A stretch of 25,045 bases of DNA from a virus, in the IMG/VR virus record IMGVR_UViG_3300012920_000245, positions 1 through 25,045 of that record; one strand, 5' to 3'. This document shows positions 23,928 through 25,045 of this stretch, one piece after another. Below the pieces are notes generated by a model, which saw only the letters and a list, made by a program, of their open reading frames with translations, made no database searches and had not been told where the DNA came from. Position numbers and translations under genes: made by a program. Position 1 is the first letter of the stretch. Every line of letters starts with the position of its first letter.

Positions 23928-24893
23928 ATGAAAAAAGAGAACTTCGAGAAACTAATTCAACCAATCTTAAACCAAATAGACAAGGGCGTTATACCTTGGG
24001 ATAAACCATGGAATTGCGAATATGAAGGTGGCGAGCTATCCTTCGGTCTTCAACGTAGTGCTAGCACTGGTAAATTATACACTGGACTTAACAGTCTTAT
24101 CTTACAGTGCATTGCTCAGGACGCAGGCTATAAAAATAGATATTGGGCAACATATCGACAGCTTAGCAAGCTAGGCGGTCAGGTTCGCAAAGGTAGCAAG
24201 GGCACAACTGTATTCTTTTGGAAAAAAGCTAACTTTACCGTCGGTGAGAAGACATGCACTACTTGTCAAGGTGCACCAGTTTACGACGGCAATGAGTGTG
24301 GCAATTGTGATTCATCAGGACGCAATAGCTGGTTAATTAGATGCTACACTGTCTTTAACTTTGACCAGTGCGATTTTCAGGACGGTGTACCTACCAAGTT
24401 TGTACCTAAGAAAGTTGCCAAGCCTAAGAAGGTTGCCAAGACAGTTATTCACAAGCAAGCACAGAAGGTTGTAGATAATTATACTAAAAAGCTAGCAGGC
24501 GGTCTTAACCATGGTGGTGACAGTGCTTTTTACAGCCCTTTGTCTGACTCAGTGTCAGTGCCTAAGAGAACACAGTTTAAAACACCTAGTTACTACTACA
24601 GAGTGTTATTCCACGAGCTAACGCACTCAACTGGTCATAAATCTAGGCTTGACAGGTTCAAGAGCTTTGCTAGTCACCAGTTCGGTAGCGTCGAGTACAG
24701 CAAAGAAGAGTTAGTTGCTGAGTTAGGTGCTTGCGGTTTAGCTAGCCACCTAGGCATTGACCCTAAGGTAGAGCGTAAGAATTCAGTAGCTTATCTACAA
24801 TCATGGTCAAAGGCTCTTAAGGACTCACCTAAAGAGTTTGTATACGCCTCACAGCAAGCGTTTAGAGCAGTTAACTTGATACTCGCCAAGTAA
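23928..24893 (+). CDS. ardC: ArdC-like antirestriction protein: ssDNA-binding domain plus zincin metallopeptidase domain
   Basis: The 321-residue protein has an N-terminal ArdC-type single-strand DNA-binding domain (residues 1-150; VIPWDKPW at 21-28, YTGLNSLIL at 51-59, YWATYRQLSKLGGQVRKG at 72-89). A Lys-rich linker follows at about 160-180. The C-terminal domain has zincin signature HELTH at 229-233, GHKSRLDRF next to it, and YSKEELVAELGA at 257-268, which supplies the third, glutamate zinc ligand. Known ArdC proteins protect incoming DNA from restriction. An odd feature is a CxxC pair at 110/113 and another at 124/127 inside the N-terminal domain, a possible zinc ribbon. The gene reads opposite to the virion genes from its own promoter, as expected for an early function. 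Symbol by family, not by proven orthology. Confidence 0.85.
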   Translation: MKKENFEKLIQPILNQIDKGVIPWDKPWNCEYEGGELSFGLQRSASTGKLYTGLNSLILQCIAQDAGYKNRYWATYRQLSKLGGQVRKGSKGTTVFFWKKANFTVGEKTCTTCQGAPVYDGNECGNCDSSGRNSWLIRCYTVFNFDQCDFQDGVPTKFVPKKVAKPKKVAKTVIHKQAQKVVDNYTKKLAGGLNHGGDSAFYSPLSDSVSVPKRTQFKTPSYYYRVLFHELTHSTGHKSRLDRFKSFASHQFGSVEYSKEELVAELGACGLASHLGIDPKVERKNSVAYLQSWSKALKDSPKEFVYASQQAFRAVNLILAK

Positions 24894-24901
24894 TGCGAGC
24901 T

Positions 24902-24945
24902 AGCCTAAATTGGATGCAGGGCGGTTCGATTCCGCCCTTAGGCTC
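24902..24945 (+). other. tRNA-like acceptor/T-arm element
   Basis: Eight bases after the ardC-like stop, AGCCTAA (24902-24908) is exactly complementary to TTAGGCT (24938-24944). Between them GGGCGG (24919-24924) and CCGCCC (24932-24937) enclose TTCGATT, a standard T-loop. The T-arm and the acceptor 3' strand are contiguous, as in tRNA. Only ten bases (24909-24918) replace the D-arm, anticodon arm and variable region, so it is not a functional tRNA; no CCA follows. It may be a tRNA-gene-derived attachment core, a tRNA relic, or a small tRNA mimic. Confidence 0.6.
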
Positions 24946-24963
24946 TATAGCAATAAAGCTATA
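24946..24963 (+). other. Small hairpin after tRNA-like element
   Basis: TATAGC (24946-24951) and GCTATA (24958-24963) pair around AATAAA. The stem is short and AT-rich and no U-run follows, so termination is doubtful. It follows the tRNA-like element directly and might belong to the same structure. Confidence 0.4.
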
Positions 24964-24988
24964 ACATAAAACACAAAAGGAAAATACA

Positions 24989-25045
24989 ATGAGAATAGTA
25001 TCTGAAACTATAAACAACCATGATACAGAAAATGATATGATGACA
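24989..25045 (+). CDS. Start of a small early gene, partial
   Basis: ATG at 24989-24991 is preceded by AAAGGA (24976-24981) at seven bases. The frame stays open for 19 codons to the window end, beginning MRIVSETINNHDTEND. It is on the same strand as the ardC-like gene, probably in the same transcript. Too little is present to name a family. Confidence 0.6.
   Translation, partial: MRIVSETINNHDTENDMMT

Noticed and set aside
23704-23931. 75-codon plus-strand frame in the control region
   Set aside because: It covers the promoter and operator-like repeats, has no good ribosome site, and its predicted protein is a low-complexity mix of hydrophobic residues without family features.

Overview
The window reads as part of the genome of an AT-rich, tailed double-stranded DNA bacteriophage, most likely a marine podovirus-like phage. 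The assignment rests on an unbroken run of virion genes on the minus strand: probable small terminase, large terminase (terL), P22-like portal, scaffold, HK97-fold capsid, two head-tail adaptors and a tail nozzle or stabilisation-like protein. These are followed by tail appendage genes and T7-type ejection (internal virion) genes, including one of 1851 residues. No tape-measure, tail-tube or sheath gene is visible, which fits a short-tailed virion. Two small basic proteins beside the terminases, and the fibre modules, are of types I know from uncultured marine phages. I infer a marine bacterial host but cannot name it.

Layout. Minus-strand transcription runs from about 23.5 kb down to base 1. 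It begins with packaging genes (23479-21376), a small acidic protein, portal (21197-19446), scaffold (19367-18462), capsid (18438-17464) and a small possible decoration protein (17451-17221). A 10-bp stem-loop lies in the next gap. Then come two adaptors (17146-15525), the nozzle-like protein (15528-13465), six beta-rich appendage proteins or small virion proteins (13462-10126), three probable ejection proteins (10126-2684), and a series of short fibre-like proteins (2648-1) that leaves the window. Most gene borders overlap by 1-11 bases or abut as TAA-ATG, so the run looks like one translationally coupled late operon.

The right end holds the divergent early side. A 448-base control region (23480-23927) carries a sigma70-like promoter on the plus strand with a 9-bp tandem repeat across its spacer and -10, plus several inverted repeats. 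The promoter drives an ArdC-type antirestriction protein with a four-cysteine insertion. A tRNA-like acceptor/T-arm element follows this gene, and then the start of another small gene at the right edge.

How the genes work together: the terminases and portal package DNA into a shell built by scaffold and capsid; adaptors and nozzle close the head; appendage and fibre proteins would bind the host; the ejection proteins would enter the cell envelope with the DNA. The ArdC-like protein would act early to shield incoming DNA. The most unusual points are the tRNA-like element, repeated duplication and re-use of small beta modules in the appendage genes, a seven-fold 23-residue repeat, and the giant ejection protein with an enzyme-like central region.
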